Assembly: GCF_030936135.1 (NCBI RefSeq)
Contig: NC_082595.1
Coordinates: forward strand, 86,604,451-86,668,450
Reading direction: 5' to 3'
From: Gavia stellata
Taxonomy: Eukaryota > Chordata > Aves > Gaviiformes > Gaviidae
Length of the DNA: 64,000 nt
The translations under genes were made by a program, and so were the position numbers. Below the pieces are notes generated by a model that worked only from the letters and a program-made list of their open reading frames with translations, had not been told where the DNA came from and made no database searches. Positions 63,801 through 64,000 of this stretch are shown one piece after another (position 1 is the stretch's first letter; every line of letters starts with the position of its first letter).

Positions 63801-64000
63801 TCATGGGAATCTCGTGCTTATAATAAAGCTAACGTAGCCTGAAGCCTTACAAAATTGTTTTTCACATTTGAGCTCTTGTCATTCTAAGACAATCACTTTT
63901 AGTCTCCCCCTCCCCCAGCAAAATTCCGCGAACAGAATGCGGTTTTGAATTTCTTTCATGCAGAAATTCCTCATGATGGCCCCCTGCCAAACACGGCATG
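57857..64000 (+). other. GCLC: GCLC intron 1 (partial)
   Basis: Starts with GTGAGA and runs off the right edge. I searched for the next GCLC exon (expected VEYMLV... in frame after GDE) and did not find it. The first 200 bp are still CpG island; the rest is ordinary intronic DNA with a run of 14 A at 63,673-63,686 and no recognised transposon or nested gene. Confidence 0.85.

Noticed and set aside
57857-64000. GCLC exon 2
   Set aside because: I looked for the expected VEYMLV continuation after a splice acceptor and did not see it, so it probably lies beyond the window.
1-64000. tRNA or rRNA genes, CRISPR arrays, bacterial operons
   Set aside because: None could be recognised by eye, and the window is vertebrate. 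A short RNA gene could still be missed without a covariance-model search.

Overview
This is vertebrate nuclear DNA and almost certainly from a bird. It carries several copies of CR1, the dominant avian LINE, whose 3' ends have the usual ATTCTGTG-type repeats. It also carries a solo ERVL-type LTR of a kind common in birds, and two genes whose order and orientation match the vertebrate KLHL31-GCLC neighbourhood (human 6p12; I expect chicken chromosome 3). The species cannot be fixed from the sequence.

Layout. 1-5,050 is AT-rich non-coding DNA. 5,050-5,900 is a CpG island with a possible minus-strand first coding exon (5,412-5,489) of a gene I cannot name, which would run off the left edge. 5,900-15,070 is non-coding apart from two CR1 copies and a small GC-rich patch. 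KLHL31 lies on the plus strand in two coding exons (15,102-16,273 and 18,136-18,868) that join to a complete 634-residue BTB-BACK-Kelch protein. 18,869-57,080 is a long gene-free interval. It holds a repeat cluster at 25.2-28.1 kb (LTR-like block, young CR1, old CR1), a CR1 at 38.8 kb, a solo LTR with intact 5-bp target duplication at 44.4-45.5 kb and a CR1 at 46.0 kb. At 57,080-58,070 a second CpG island carries the GCLC promoter and first coding exon (57,707-57,856), and the rest of the window is GCLC intron 1.

The two recognised genes are neighbours but there is no sign that they work together. KLHL31 is a muscle-enriched CUL3 adaptor, and GCLC encodes the catalytic subunit of the rate-limiting enzyme of glutathione synthesis. 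The best regulatory signal is a perfect antioxidant-response-element core about 150 bp upstream of the GCLC start codon. I found no novel multi-gene system. The points most worth a second look are the unidentified minus-strand exon, the proximal ARE, the near-identical inverted CR1 pair bracketing KLHL31, and an apparent templated insertion at 4.46 kb.
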